A DNA stretch of 64,000 bases from Ligustrum vulgare (taxonomy: Eukaryota > Streptophyta > Magnoliopsida > Lamiales > Oleaceae). The stretch lies in contig OY743181.1 in NCBI GenBank assembly GCA_963555705.1, positions 30,446,513 to 30,510,512 of the forward strand, read 5' to 3'. The notes under the pieces were generated by a model. The model made no database searches. It was not told the origin of the DNA and saw only the letters and a list, made by a program, of their open reading frames with translations. Below, piece after piece: positions 20,870 to 35,757 of the stretch; position 1 is the first letter of the stretch, and each line of letters opens with the position of its first letter. The translations under genes and the position numbers were made by a program.

Positions 20870-21499
20870 CTATAAAATAGTTCAATGATCTATCCAAAAA
20901 ATGACTTTATAAACAAAAAGAAAAAAAAAAGAAACTCATAAAGAGTCATAAATTGAAAAAATAAAAAAATAAAAAAAAATTGACATGAAAACTAATCAAA
21001 TAGAATGAAATTTAGGACCCTAATTAAACACATAGAAATTAATTTACAACAAACTCATACACAGATTTTAGACAATAACTCATGAAATTGTTTTGAATTA
21101 GAGAACTCACCAGTGTTTAGCACAAACCTAAAGGAAATCCTAAGTTTTCAAGCTCAAGTACATTAACTATATAAAAATTAAATTTTACTGCGACTACTTT
21201 GATAATTTGTTTCTCATCAACATAAATATCAATTATCTATACCTCAAACTAAAACTCAAAGCAAAAATAATACAAAAAAGTTTGCAAGAAATTTTACTTA
21301 GATTACGGTAAATGTAGCAAGTAAAATGTGAAAACTTGATGCAATTTAAAACTTAAACCAACAATTTATCTCTAAGATAACATAGAACCGCCATGATCCC
21401 ACATACTGATTTGGAATTGATTAACCAAATCAATTATTTTTGGGTCACTTCCACAACTTTCACCAAAAAATTACCACCCCGGTCCTTGAGTCTAAAATA
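20870..21499. other. Helitron 5' non-coding region
   Basis: AT-rich, no ORF. Presumed upstream sequence of the minus-strand Helitron; 22427-22761 and 37169-37263 look like its continuation on either side of the Copia array. The 5' TC end was not located. Confidence 0.35.
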
Positions 21500-21502
21500 T
21501 TA

Positions 21503-22423
21503 GGCTACGTTCTCTTTATATTTCAGTTTTCAGTTTTTATTTCGAAAATATTTTTTGTTTTCTATTTTCAGTGCTATTTTCAAAATTACTGAAAACGTGT
21601 TTGATTTGTTATTTCTGAAAACTGTTTTCGAAAATGAAAAACTGGAAATCACGTTCTGTTTGAAATTTTGTAAAAAACTTTTTTTTATACTAGTAATTAT
21701 ATTGCTTGCGAATAAATTTATAAAATGATATTATGTGGATTGGGACAACCTTCTTGATCACAGAAAATAATATTTTGTTTAGCTATTATGAGTTTTAATT
21801 TTCTAAATTTGAAGAGTAAAATCCATTTTTTTTTAAAAAGGTAAAAGAAAGAGTTTTTTTAAAATTTATTGTTACATAGACTCTTTAAAATAAAATAAAA
21901 ATTTTTTTGTATTTCGAGGGTTCTGAATGAGGAAAACTATTCTTATTTAGTTAACTTCTAGAGTTTTATGAATAAATTTTAGTTATAAATAATACTAGAA
22001 ATGATAAATGTAAAAGAAATAAATTTAGTTATAAATAGTACCTGAAATGATAATTTGTAAATAATATTAGAAATAAATTTTAGCTAAAAATAATACCAAA
22101 AATGATAATTTGTAAATAATACTAGAAATGATTTTTTTTCAGTTACTAGAAATAAATTTTAGTTATAAATAGTATTAAAATGATAATTTGTAAAAGGGAA
22201 AAAAATGGTGTTGGCAGATTTTTTTTTTTTTTTTTTTAAAAGTGAAAATTCGCGTTTTTGATTTTGTAAAGAAAACGTCAAAACTGTGTTTTCTATTTTT
22301 TTACAAAATCTGTTTTCTGTTTTCAATTTTCATTTTCGAAAATAGTGCAATAGAACGCATTTTCTGCATTTTCGAAAATTATAAAATAGAAAACAACTGT
22401 AAAACGACAAAGATAATGCAGCC
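21503..22423. mobile_element. PIF/Harbinger-type non-autonomous element (MITE-like, 921 bp)
   Basis: Ends GGCTACGTTCTCT and (reverse complement) GGCTGCATTATCT form an imperfect terminal inverted repeat flanked by TTA (21500-21502 and 22424-22426), the Harbinger target duplication. Long inner arms are rich in TTTTCGAAAA text on both sides. A T run sits at 22219-22238. No transposase. Confidence 0.6.
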
Positions 22424-22761
22424 TTAGGGTTTAAATTTCAATACATGGTAAAATAATTTCATTCTGGGGTCAAATTTTGGACATGGAATAAGATTTCTGA
22501 AGGATCTATTTTTCGGATTTCAATCTTCAAATCAACTCTCCAACATAAGGAAATAAAAATAGAAATTATCAATCTACGATAAGTAGAGTAAAAAAATTTA
22601 TAACAAAATCAACACCATGTAAAACTAAAACCCACAGCCATATTTAAGACAATAACTCACTGTATTGATTTATTTTGACGTAGAGAACTCACTATAATGA
22701 TTAATAGATCAAAACCACTTATCCACTTAGGACTACAGAATCGTGGTTTACATGAGAAAAC

Positions 22762-24177
22762 TGTTGGGAACCCGGGTTGCTCTACTCACAAAAATTGATT
22801 TCTTGTGATAGATCATCCCGTTACAGGATTTTCTGTTCTATGTATTTAACTTGGAATAAATAATTTCGCACACAAAAAGGATTTTGAGAAGATTACCTTT
22901 GTAGCGTGCTTTACAATAATCTTCATCAACTGCTTCTTGATTCCACCAAAGCTTCAAACCCTCAAGCTTTCCTCGGTGTTCTCCAATGGCAGTTGTGCAG
23001 GTGTGTGGTCACCTTTCTCAAGATCTAGGTTAAACTAGGTTTAGGGTTTCTTTGTAAAGAGGAAACACACACTACACACTTTAGTGTGTGTTTCGCCACT
23101 TTGCCAATTAGGTTAAGAAAATTAGTCTTGGGAGACTATTTGTAATATCTTTACACTCCAAAACCCTACCAGGCCTAGTACCATAACCCAGACCCATTTC
23201 TGCACAACCCAATACAGGTAATAAGCCTGTATAAACCCATTATATTGAAGCCACCGAGGGAACCTGATCGGACCCAATTAAACTAAGCTCCAATAAATTA
23301 ATTATGACCCGATCAACTCTTGATCAGTCAAAATTAATTTATTAATCACGTTCTATTCCACTAAAAGAACGAGATTGCACTCTTAGTAAAATTGAAATTA
23401 CTGAAACAATTAATCAATAATTATATCCTTTGACTTATCGTTCTTACATGTTACCCCCGTCGATCAACTCGAATATTCTGAGCAAGTTAAAATGACCAAA
23501 ATGCCCTTCTTCGAATATTCATAAATTCTCAACTCTCATCTTTTGTCTGACAGTTCGATGTGATCCCATCACATCATAGAATTCAACAGTCACTGTCGAA
23601 TTACTGAGCTCAGATTCAACTGTCCACTAGAAGAACCAGTGAGATTATGATCATACCTAAAAGGTGACGGATTCCATAATACGAATATATGTTCCTCGTT
23701 AGTTCACTTTAATTCCCAAAGTACCGAGATATTGATCAGCAATTTGATCTCACCCATTGATACCTCAAAGAACTTCAAGTTAGTAATCGAAGTCCATTAT
23801 CCTATTAGGATTAAGGTCCCACGTACAATAATCAAGTGAAATTAAATTTGTATGGTCAATGTCACAAATTAATTTCACGTGGTCCCGTCCAATACGTTCC
23901 AAACGTACTCTCAATTTTATTACCAAAGTCAAAGACAGACTTTAATAAAATCGAGACGATCTTATCAAAATAAATCGTCCATATTTATTTACTGATCGTG
24001 AACGTTAATTTTAGATCGAATCACAAATTGAATCTTTCTGTGTTTAACAACTTAAACACTCAATTTGTAATATCAAATCGACCCGTGGACAAACACAACA
24101 TCATATTAATACAATCAATTAATATTTTACTTTTAAATGTCGTGAATTATACTCTATGGGCATATATAATTCCAACA
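22762..24177 (-). repeat. Copia array LTR 1 (1416 bp, 3' LTR)
   Basis: Differs from LTRs 2 and 3 near 23038-23095. It has an extra segment with an inverted repeat of CACACAC/GTGTGTG and lacks their extra TTTAGG repeats. Confidence 0.9.
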
Positions 24178-27100
24178 ATCTCCCACTTGCCCTTAGAGTA
24201 TACATGAAACATCGAATCATTCATCTTGTCAACATCATCATTACATTAATGATTATGTTCTCAACAAAGATGATAACTCCTTTCGATGTAAGTCACGGTT
24301 GTATAACAAACAATCCAAGATTGTGTTATTCCCAACCATTTAACCACAATATCTCCCAGTTGTTTGAACCACGTTCTAACATCTTATCCAATAGAATTTT
24401 ACTTGTGGATTTGTATTCTTCTATATGCCTTATCCTCTAAGAAAGTTACATTTGTACTGAACAAATACTTTCTTGACCAGAGGACTATAGAAGAAATAAT
24501 TTCTAGTTTCGCTGCATACCTTATAATCAAACCTTCATTGTTGCCTCCATCTCGTCAATCCTGGCTTTCAGCTTGTGTGCCAAAAGTCCCCAAATCTGAA
24601 TGTGGTGTAAACTGAGCTTGCACCCATGCCACAACTCTAGGGGTATTTCAGGAAACGAATCAATGGTACTAGGCTATGAAGGAACCTGACTATCTCCGGT
24701 ATACATTCCCAAATGAAACTAGTAACGAGGATAACTCATCATTGATTTGGTATTACCTTGTTCTCCTTTTCCGATAAATGGTTCCTAAAATCATATGAGA
24801 GATACACAAACCTCGATCAAATCGAAGTATTTCGATTCTCTTAATTACTTCTCAACTTCTATCCAAAATCCTAGAATTTCTTCAACATTTCGGATTAATG
24901 AGATATTAAGTATATAATCGAGATCTGGAGTGATCATCAATAAAAGTGATGAATTACTCGTACTCTCTCGTATCTTGAGCACAAAAGAATCCATTCATAT
25001 CGAAGTGTATTAATCCTCAAACTCTTAAGTCCATATAATGTATAAGGACTCTTGGTTATATAATCCTCTAAACAAGATTCAGAAAAATAGTATAGATTCC
25101 ACCTCAGATCCTTTTGAGGTCCATCCCTTACTAGTATTAGAATCGAGTTTTGGATAAGTGTAACCAAGCCTAAAATCTTAATCATTTTACCCTCTAAATA
25201 AAATTCAAAAGCCCACATAGATTCCACCTCCAAAATACTTAGAGGCTATCTTTACTAGTCTTTCAATCTTATTTAGATAAATATGATTATCTTAAGATCT
25301 TATCAAAGAGTTCATTAATACAAGGAGTCATCTATCCCTTATCACTTGTAGTAATATTTAGAACCATTTACAAGACTTTGAGATTGTTAACCATTTGTCT
25401 AGCAACAATAAGAGCATTATTTAACTTAATTCCAACTAATGACTGGAGATTAAGCGCTAAATAATTCCGCTCAAATAATAAAGAGACAAAATAACAATCA
25501 AATTGTTTCGCAAACATAAAAGCCCAACGGCTCTTTCCATATTACCATACCCGTGCTTATCCTTATAGTATACTCTATCTCATTGTGTCATTTGGTCACC
25601 TAGGACCATATTGCAACAACTTGCAATAGCGATTAGTTACTCTAGAATCTATAATCAAGATAGACTCAATTACTAACCATAACACAATGAATAGAGTCTT
25701 ACTCCATTATAGAGTTTCCAAGAAAGGCTACTTCCTCATTAATCCTATCTTTGCTCAAAAGCAAAAAGGTTAGAGGGCCTACCATACTATCCGTTGCTTT
25801 AAAATAATCTCTTCTCTATGAATAGCTTACATTGAACCTTTCAGGGACACGTTCATCCTGGTGAATATAGTCCACACTGAACCGCAAGAGATCATCTTAA
25901 AAGATTTCTCAAGCATTATGCCACATGAATCAATGTTTGCAAGTGGAACCTCCACCACGTTAAAGTGACCAATCATGTTTTACCAAATGGTCTCTTATAA
26001 AAACGTGATCGGTTCATAAGTAGAGATATAATATAGCTTGATAGCATATTTTGTATAATTAAAATGTTCAAATTACCATAAATACCCTTCCATCGAGAAA
26101 ATAAATATGGTATCCCATTTTGATATTTTTATTGCGAAGTACTTGATATGAGAATCAAAACTATGCAATAAACCATCTCATCAAAATAAAACCATTTTCA
26201 TTGGAAGATTTATAATTATTTTGAACAAGGATCTTCTAGTACGAACAAATGTCATAAGTGAAAAGAATTATAACGAGACATGTTACAGTTTTCGCAAATT
26301 AGTTGGTGATGTCTAAATATATAACTAGTTGTGGAAATACGACATTCAAATAAAATAAATGTATTAAACACGAGTTGTATAAATGATGAATACTTTCATA
26401 TATGATGCATGAATAAAAAAATTATGCACAAGTAGACCCAAAACTACTATAATATGACGACAACCTAAAACCCCAAAATCTTAAACACATTTCTCTATAG
26501 GAGAAATAAATGTGATTTATGGCTAGGTTGGGACCCTCCCACTAAATTAAATATATCTAGCATCTCATGCAATATTTAATTTATAGTCGTTAAAATTTGG
26601 CCATCATTGACATCGTTTGGATATTCTATAGGAAGTCCCCACGATGTCATTGATTTAAGTGTCTAACTCCTATATTAATAATATTTCAAGTACCAAATTA
26701 ATTATGTCACCTATAGGGTAATCATGATTAATTCACACTTAAAAAATCATCACATAATTGGGCCCAATCTAGTAACCAAAACAGTGTAGCCCTCCTATAG
26801 GGAGACTAATTAGATTAGCACGAGGCATACACAAATTTTTTTACTAATGGGCTAATAGGGGAGGCCGTGGGTTCAAAAATTGCACCCTCGCTCACTTAAT
26901 ATTTTGAACTCTTGGGTTTTAATTAATAATTACTCAATCAATTTTAACTCTTAAAATCAATTTAATTATTAATAAATATATTTATTTTCTAATCTAACAT
27001 TTAGAAAAGAAAATAAAATATAAAACAATGCATGACAGTATAGTACCTAGAGCGGTGTTTATGCGATCTACATGACATGTTATCTAATGACATTCATTCA

Positions 27101-28526
27101 CAATTTAATTAAAGCATAAAATAAATGCGATAATAAAATAAATATGAACATAATTTATGGCTAAACCTAGACACAAAATTACAAATTAATTAAAGAGTCT
27201 ATTGAGCCACAAGCCGGCCCAATTCTTCAATTTCCATTTGCAAGTGTCCAGTCCAAATCTGCAAAGTTTTAGTCTTCAACCTAAATGTCAAAATGTAATG
27301 ATTCAATTAAATATTCCAGCCCATTGTAAAATTCAGTCCACATTGCATTGACCCAGCTAAACAATTTAGCCCACATTGCAATTAATAAAAATGGATCAAT
27401 TTTACAATTTCTGGGCCATATTTAATTTTACCCAAATCTGGTCCAACTGATATAAAACTGGTCCAAGTGCCCAATCTTTAATTCTGGCCCAAGTCCATAA
27501 TGGAATCTCATTTAATTCTGGTCCAACCAAAAAATCGGCCCAATCAGATTAGGAGGCCCATGAGTTGAATCACTTTTACTTTCTCTCTCTGCATATTCCA
27601 TTTGTGACCAAAGAATTTTATCAGAGCCATCTTTCTACCTTGCCATCGCCGAAGTCGAAACTTGAAAGAGGCATCGTCGTCCAGTTGTTTCATCTCCATC
27701 ACCGTTGCCAAGATAGCGCATCTGCAGTGCTCAAAACACCGCTGCGCCACCATGGGCGCGATGCCAAAAACGCAGCAGCGCTGTGGCCCTCTGCCCCGCC
27801 TTCTTCGTCACTCGCCGGAAATGACTAAGAGAAAACCGCGAGGAAGTCGCCAACAGCCTCCTCCGTCGTCGCGCAACGTAGCCGCGACAAGCACAACGCG
27901 CCACGCACAGGCCGCTGAACCTCGACCGAAAACGTAACATTGACTGCGTTCCCTTACCGCTGCTATCAAGGGTAGATCAAGGTACCAAATGTGCCACTAC
28001 AGTCACCGAAAGCAGCGGTAGTCCTCACAGGCGCTGCCATCATTCGTTGCCTGTCTCCAACTTGGTTTGTTTTGGTTTTTGGTGATTTTGCAGTGAAGTT
28101 CCTCCGAGTTCTGAAGATGGTGAAGTTTAGCCCAGCTACTGAAATTTGCAGGCCAGGTCCTCCGAAATTGCCAAAGCAGTCCCCTTCAAACTGAAAAACG
28201 CAGATCTAGTCCTTCCACTTTTACAATTACAATAGAAATTATATAAACCCTAATTCTATTGCAAAAATAAAAAAAAATCAAAATCAAAATCAAAAGGGAA
28301 AACATGGAGTCGTAATCCACCCCTTTTGTTACAAAACTCGATAATACAAATACAAGAATTTACAATAAAAATTCTAAGGCCATAAACTTGTTCAATCAAA
28401 CATCATTCATCCAATAACAAATAAATCACATAATCCTAACACCGCTCCACTAACACATGCAATAACAAAATAATTTATTCCTAAATACACAAAACAGTAT
28501 AAAAAACCTGACGCTCTGATACCAAT
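24178..28526 (-). other. Copia array interior A (4349 bp), no intact gene
   Basis: Non-coding or heavily decayed. 24346-24365 joins CCCAGT to TGTTTGAACC where interior B has a further 1.48 kb, so A carries a deletion with AGTT microhomology. A GC-rich block (27540-28195) near the PBS holds short proline/arginine-rich frames on both strands; these are identical in interior B and I do not call them genes. They may be leader or captured sequence. Confidence 0.6.
28508..28526 (-). promoter_or_regulatory. Primer-binding sites of the Copia array (second copy at 35739-35757)
   Basis: Minus strand reads ATTGGTATCAGAGCGTCAGG-type text beginning 3 bases from the LTR end, matching the initiator-Met tRNA. 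Confidence 0.8.
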
Positions 28527-29932
28527 TGTTGGGAACCCGGGTTGCTCTACTCACAAAAATTGATTTCTTGTGATAGATCATCCCGTTACAGGATTTTCTG
28601 TTCTATGTATTTAACTTGGAATAAATAATTTCGCACACAAAAAGAATTTTGAGAAGATTACCTTTGTAGCGTGCTTTACAATAATCTTCATCAACTGCTT
28701 CTTGATTCCACCAAAGCTTCAAACCCTCAAGCTTTCCTCGGTGTTCTCCAATGGCAGTTGTGCAGGTGTGTGGTCACCTTTCTCAAGATCTAGGTTAAAC
28801 TAGGTTTAGGGTTTAGGTTTAGGTTTAGGGTTTCTTTAGTGTGTGTTTCGCCACTTTGCCAATTAGGTTAAGAAAAATAGTCTTGGGAGACTATTTGTAA
28901 TATCTTTACACTCCAAAACCCTACCAGGCCTAGTACCATAACCCAGACCCATTTCTGCACAACCCAATACAGGTAATAAGCCTGTATAAACCCATTATAT
29001 TGAAGCCACCGAGGGAACCTGATCGGACCCAATTAAACTAAGCTCCAATAAATTAATTATGACCCGATCAACTCTTGATCAGTCAAAATTAATTTATTAA
29101 TCACGTTCTATTCCACTAAAAGAACGAGATTGCACTCTTAGTAAAATTGAAATTACTGAAACAATTAATCAATAATTATATCCTTTGACTTATCGTTCTT
29201 ACATGTTACCCCCGTCGATCAACTCGAATATTCTGAGCAAGTTAAAATGACCAAAATGCCCTTCTTCGAATATTCATAAATTCTCAACTCTCATCTTTTG
29301 TCTGACAGTTCGATGTGATCCCATCACATCATAGAATTCAACAGTCACTGTCGAATTACTGAGCTCAGATTCAACTGTCCACTAGAAGAACCAGTGAGAT
29401 TATGATCATACCTAAAAGGTGACGGATTCCATAATACGAATATATGTTCCTCGTTAGTTCACTTTAATTCCCAAAGTACCGAGATATTGATCAGCAATTT
29501 GATCTCACCCATTGATACCTCAAAGAACTTCAAGTTAGTAATCGAAGTCCATTATCCTATTAGGATTAAGGTCCCACGTACAATAATCAAGTGAAATTAA
29601 ATTTGTATGGTCAATGTCACAAATTAATTTCACGTGGTCCCGTCCAATACGTTCCAAACGTACTCTCAATTTTATTACCAAAGTCAAAGACAGACTTTAA
29701 TAAAATCGAGACGATCTTATCAAAATAAATCGTCCATATTTATTTACTGATCGTGAACGTTAATTTTAGATCGAATCACAAATTGAATCTTTCTGTGTTT
29801 AACAACTTAAACACTCAATTTGTAATATCAAATCGACCCGTGGACAAACACAACATCATATTAATACAATCAATTAATATTTTACTTTTAAATGTCGTGA
29901 ATTATACTCTATGGGCATATATAATTCCAACA
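28527..29932 (-). repeat. Copia array LTR 2 (1406 bp, middle)
   Basis: Shares the GGGTTTAGGTTTAGG expansion (28805-28830) and the short form after it with LTR 3. One private G-to-A at ~28645. Confidence 0.9.
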
Positions 29933-32900
29933 ATCTCCCACTTGCCCTTAGAGTATACATGAAACATCGAATCATTCATCTTGTCAACATCATCATTACA
30001 TTAATGATTATGTTCTCAACAAAGATGATAACTCCTTTCGATGTAAGTCACGGTTGTATAACAAACAATCCAAGATTGTGTTATTCCCAACCATTTAACC
30101 ACAATATCTCCCAGTTATATTCCAATTTTGACGACTCTCGAGAATCCTAGTCAAATCAGATCTTAATTAGTTTTATTCCATCAGATCACCAACTGAATAG
30201 ATAAGCAAATATTTACTCGTTTTTCGAAAACGCTTCAGTATATGCTGTACCTCTATTCAATGATCTGATCCTGGATCAAACTAATAATCACCAACAATAT
30301 CCCCAGCATAAGATATGACCTATCTAGTGCAAAGTAAGGCTTCCTATAGCCGGAGCATAAGGAACCTTCTCTATCTTACCATGAGTCTTAGGAGAATACT
30401 CATAAGATAGATAAAGTCCACAAAGAATATTATTCCTTTCAAGATTTCAATATTGCAAATGTAGATAGTTTCTTATTATTACATGAAACTTGAGACTTTC
30501 TATTTCATTTTTCTCCCACTCCGAAAAGTATGGATGTCTAGAAAAAATAGACAGTCATCTACAAGTCCTTCAATTCTAATTGCTGGTGCCAATTACTATT
30601 TAATGAAAATACTCTCACACATTAGTAGAGTGTCATTCAAATAAATAGTCGCGAAAACTGACTCATCTTTCTGTATACTCAAGTATACTTAAGATATATC
30701 AAGATTTTGATCAAGAACATGTATCACAATCATTCGATCAAATTCTATATTCCATATGTTGAACAAATACCCAAATCCAAAGTTGGAAACTTGTAAGTCA
30801 TGAATTTTACTTTCATGGTTTTTAATATGAACTCATCAGATTACACTTTGTAAATGATTTCCTCAAGATGCATTCAAGAAACAACTTCTTGACATCCATA
30901 TGTTGTACCTCATTTTCACAATGAATGACAATGGATAAAAGATCCAGGTAAATATTCGCATGGCAATTGGCAAGAAGGGTTTAACAAACCCACAGCCATG
31001 AGCCTTGCGCTGAAGGCATCAACCTTCTCATCTACCATTCTCCTATCATCTTAAAAATCATCACACCCTATAGGTTTGACCCCATTAGGTGTGTCTACAA
31101 ATATCCAAACCCTAGTGTAGTACAAGGAATCCAATTCCGAGTTCTCGTTCACCTTCCATGATTTCAATTCCATAACTTCTACCACTTCCCTAAATGAGGA
31201 GTTCTTCTCTTATTTCAGTAGAGACTGTCTAAAAAGACTCTCCGTAGAATAAGCGTCAAGAAGGTGGTCTTACAATCCTCCCACTCCAATTAGTCGCTGG
31301 AAGTGTATTTCCATTATGTCTAAACAGAGTCCCTTCCTCTCCTCCCACTACTTGGTTATATCCCTAATTGGGATCAACCTCTTCACTACCTCTTTATGAA
31401 CATAAAGAAGAGGCAGAACAGTGAGAACAACTTCGACTACAACCTTTGGTTTTTCCCTGTCCATTGGGTTCACCGGGAAAAAATAGTGGTTGAACCACTT
31501 GCCTATTTCTCCCACTAGGATCAGCAACCATCGGTTCCGTAGGAAGTCCCAAATCATCAAGATAAATTCTATGCGGAAACCTGGAATCAAGTTGTTTGAA
31601 CCACGTTCTAACATCTTATCCAATAGAATTTTACTTGTGGATTTGTATTCTTCTATATGCCTTATCCTCTAAGAAAGTTACATTTGTACTGAACAAATAC
31701 TTTCTTGACCAGAGGACTATAGAAGAAATAATTTCTAGTTTCGCTGCATACCTTATAATCAAACCTTCATTGTTGCCTCCATCTCGTCAATCCTGGCTTT
31801 CAGCTTGTGTGCCAAAAGTCCCCAAATCTGAATGTGGTGTAAACTGAGCTTGCACCCATGCCACAACTCTAGGGGTATTTCAGGAAACGAATCAATGGTA
31901 CTAGGCTATGAAGGAACCTGACTATCTCCGGTATACATTCCCAAATGAAACTAGTAACGAGGATAACTCATCATTGATTTGGTATTACCTTGTTCTCCTT
32001 TTCCGATAAATGGTTCCTAAAATCATATGAGAGATACACAAACCTCGATCAAATCGAAGTATTTCGATTCTCTTAATTACTTCTCAACTTCTATCCAAAA
32101 TCCTAGAATTTCTTCAACATTTCGGATTAATGAGATATTAAGTATATAATCGAGATCTGGAGTGATCATCAATAAAAGTGATGAATTACTCGTACTCTCT
32201 CGTATCTTGAGCACAAAAGAATCCATTCATATCGAAGTGTATTAATCCTCAAACTCTTAAGTCCATATAATGTATAAGGACTCTTGGTTATATAATCCTC
32301 TAAACAAGATTCAGAAAAATAGTATAGATTCCACCTCAGATCCTTTTGAGGTCCATCCCTTACTAGTATTAGAATCGAGTTTTGGATAAGTGTAACCAAG
32401 CCTAAAATCTTAATCATTTTACCCTCTAAATAAAATTCAAAAGCCCACATAGATTCCACCTCCAAAATACTTAGAGGCTATCTTTACTAGTCTTTCAATC
32501 TTATTTAGATAAATATGATTATCTTAAGATCTTATCAAAGAGTTCATTAATACAAGGAGTCATCTATCCCTTATCACTTGTAGTAATATTTAGAACCATT
32601 TACAAGACTTTGAGATTGTTAACCATTTGTCTAGCAACAATAAGAGCATTATTTAACTTAATTCCAACTAATGACTGGAGATTAAGCGCTAAATAATTCC
32701 GCTCAAATAATAAAGAGACAAAATAACAATCAAATTGTTTCGCAAACATAAAAGCCCAACGGCTCTTTCCATATTACCATACCCGTGCTTATCCTTATAG
32801 TATACTCTATCTCATTGTGTCATTTGGTCACCTAGGACCATATTGCAACAACTTGCAATAGCGATTAGTTACTCTAGAATCTATAATCAAGATAGACTCA

Positions 32901-35757
32901 ATTACTAACCATAACACAATGAATAGAGTCTTACTCCATTATAGAGTTTCCAAGAAAGGCTACTTCCTCATTAATCCTATCTTTGCTCAAAAGCAAAAAG
33001 GTTAGAGGGCCTACCATACTATCCGTTGCTTTAAAATAATCTCTTCTCTATGAATAGCTTACATTGAACCTTTCAGGGACACGTTCATCCTGGTGAATAT
33101 AGTCCACACTGAACCGCAAGAGATCATCTTAAAAGATTTCTCAAGCATTATGCCACATGAATCAATGTTTGCAAGTGGAACCTCCACCACGTTAAAGTGA
33201 CCAATCATGTTTTACCAAATGGTCTCTTATAAAAACGTGATCGGTTCATAAGTAGAGATATAATATAGCTTGATAGCATATTTTGTATAATTAAAATGTT
33301 CAAATTACCATAAATACCCTTCCATCGAGAAAATAAATATGGTATCCCATTTTGATATTTTTATTGCGAAGTACTTGATATGAGAATCAAAACTATGCAA
33401 TAAACCATCTCATCAAAATAAAACCATTTTCATTGGAAGATTTATAATTATTTTGAACAAGGATCTTCTAGTACGAACAAATGTCATAAGTGAAAAGAAT
33501 TATAACGAGACATGTTACAGTTTTCGCAAATTAGTTGGTGATGTCTAAATATATAACTAGTTGTGGAAATACGACATTCAAATAAAATAAATGTATTAAA
33601 CACGAGTTGTATAAATGATGAATACTTTCATATATGATGCATGAATAAAAAAATTATGCACAAGTAGACCCAAAACTACTATAATATGACGACAACCTAA
33701 AACCCCAAAATCTTAAACACATTTCTCTATAGGAGAAATAAATGTGATTTATGGCTAGGTTGGGACCCTCCCACTAAATTAAATATATCTAGCATCTCAT
33801 GCAATATTTAATTTATAGTCGTTAAAATTTGGCCATCATTGACATCGTTTGGATATTCTATAGGAAGTCCCCACGATGTCATTGATTTAAGTGTCTAACC
33901 CCTATATTAATAATATTTCAAGTACCAAATTAATTATGTCACCTATAGGGTAATCATGATTAATTCACACTTAAAAAATCATCACCTAATTGGGCCCAAT
34001 CTAGTAACCAAAACAGTGTAGCCCTCCTATAGGGAGACTAATTAGATTAGCACGAGGCATACACAAATTTTTTTACTAATGGGCTAATAGGGGAGGCCGT
34101 GGGTTCAAAAATTGCACCCTCGCTCACTTAATATTTTGAACTCTTGGGTTTTAATTAATAATTACTCAATCAATTTTAACTCTTAAAATCAATTTAATTA
34201 TTAATAAATATATTTATTTTCTAATCTAACATTTAGAAAAGAAAATAAAATATAAAACAATGCATGACAGTATAGTACCTAGAGCGGTGTTTATGCGATC
34301 TACATGACATGTTATCTAATGACATTCATTCACAATTTAATTAAAGCATAAAATAAATGCGATAATAAAATAAATATGAACATAATTTATGGCTAAACCT
34401 AGACACAAAATTACAAATTAATTAAAGAGTCTATTGAGCCACAAGCCGGCCCAATTCTTCAATTTCCATTTGCAAGTGTCCAGTCCAAATCTGCAAAGTT
34501 TTAGTCTTCAACCTAAATGTCAAAATGTAATGATTCAATTAAATATTCCAGCCCATTGTAAAATTCAGTCCACATTGCATTGACCCAGCTAAACAATTTA
34601 GCCCACATTGCAATTAATAAAAATGGATCAATTTTACAATTTCTGGGCCATATTTAATTTTACCCAAATCTGGTCCAACTGATATAAAACTGGTCCAAGT
34701 GCCCAATCTTTAATTCTGGCCCAAGTCCATAATGGAATCTCATTTAATTCTGGTCCAACCAAAAAATCGGCCCAATCAGATTAGGAGGCCCATGAGTTGA
34801 ATCACTTTTACTTTCTCTCTCTGCATAATCCATTTGTGACCAAAGAATTTTATCAGAGCCATCTTTCTACCTTGCCATCGCCGAAGTCGAAACTTGAAAG
34901 AGGCATCGTCGTCCAGTTGTTTCATCTCCATCACCGTTGCCAAGATAGCGCATCTGCAGTGCTCAAAACACCGCTGCGCCACCATGGGCGCGATGCCAAA
35001 AACGCAGCAGCGCTGTGGCCCTCTGCCCCGCCTTCTTCGTCACTCGCCGGAAATGACTAAGAGAAAACCGCGAGGAAGTCGCCAACAGCCTCCTCCGTCG
35101 TCGCGCAACGTAGCCGCGACAAGCACAACGCGCCACGCACAGGCCGCTGAACCTCGACCGAAAACGTAACATTGACTGCGTTCCCTTACCGCTGCTATCA
35201 AGGGTAGATCAAGGTACCAAATGTGCCACTACAGTCACCGAAAGCAGCGGTAGTCCTCACAGGCGCTGCCATCATTCGTTGCCTGTCTCCAACTTGGTTT
35301 GTTTTGGTTTTTGGTGATTTTGCAGTGAAGTTCCTCCGAGTTCTGAAGATGGTGAAGTTTAGCCCAGCTACTGAAATTTGCAGGCCAGGTCCTCCGAAAT
35401 TGCCAAAGCAGTCCCCTTCAAACTGAAAAACGCAGATCTAGTCCTTCCACTTTTACAATTACAATAGAAATTATATAAACCCTAATTCTATTGCAAAAAT
35501 AAAAAAAATCAAAATCAAAATCAAAAGGGAAAACATGGAGTCGTAATCCACCCCTTTTGTTACAAAACTCGATAATACAAATACAAGAATTTACAATAAA
35601 AATTCTAAGGCCATAAACTTGTTCAATCAAACATCATTCATCCAATAACAAATAAATCACATAATCCTAACACCGCTCCACTAACACATGCAATAACAAA
35701 ATAATTTATTCCTAAATACACAAAACAGTATAAAAAACCTGACGCTCTGATACCAAT
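29933..35757 (-). other. Copia array interior B (5825 bp)
   Basis: Matches interior A with only a handful of substitutions (e.g. 33900, 33989, 34828) plus the 1.48-kb segment 30117-31592, which holds decayed Copia pol. Confidence 0.7.
30840..31150 (-). pseudogene. Copia reverse transcriptase remnant
   Basis: Minus strand reads VWIFVDTPNGVKPIGC, then (other frame) EKVDAFSARLMAVG, then MDVKKLFLECIL. These are the first RT blocks of Ty1/copia pol (VWxLVDLPxGxKPIGCKW, GxVDxxKARLVAxG, QMDVKTAFLNG). Stops and indels throughout; the YVDD box is not seen. This proves that the array is Copia and fixes its minus orientation. Confidence 0.8.

Noticed and set aside
27544..28194. Overlapping small frames on both strands in a GC-rich block, repeated at 34776-35426
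   Set aside because: Identical because the array interior is duplicated, not because of selection. Overlapping frames on both strands and Pro/Arg bias fit GC-rich leader sequence.
28800..28840. TTTAGGG units as an interstitial telomere
   Set aside because: Only a few degenerate units, located at the same place in two LTR copies; a local expansion in the LTR.
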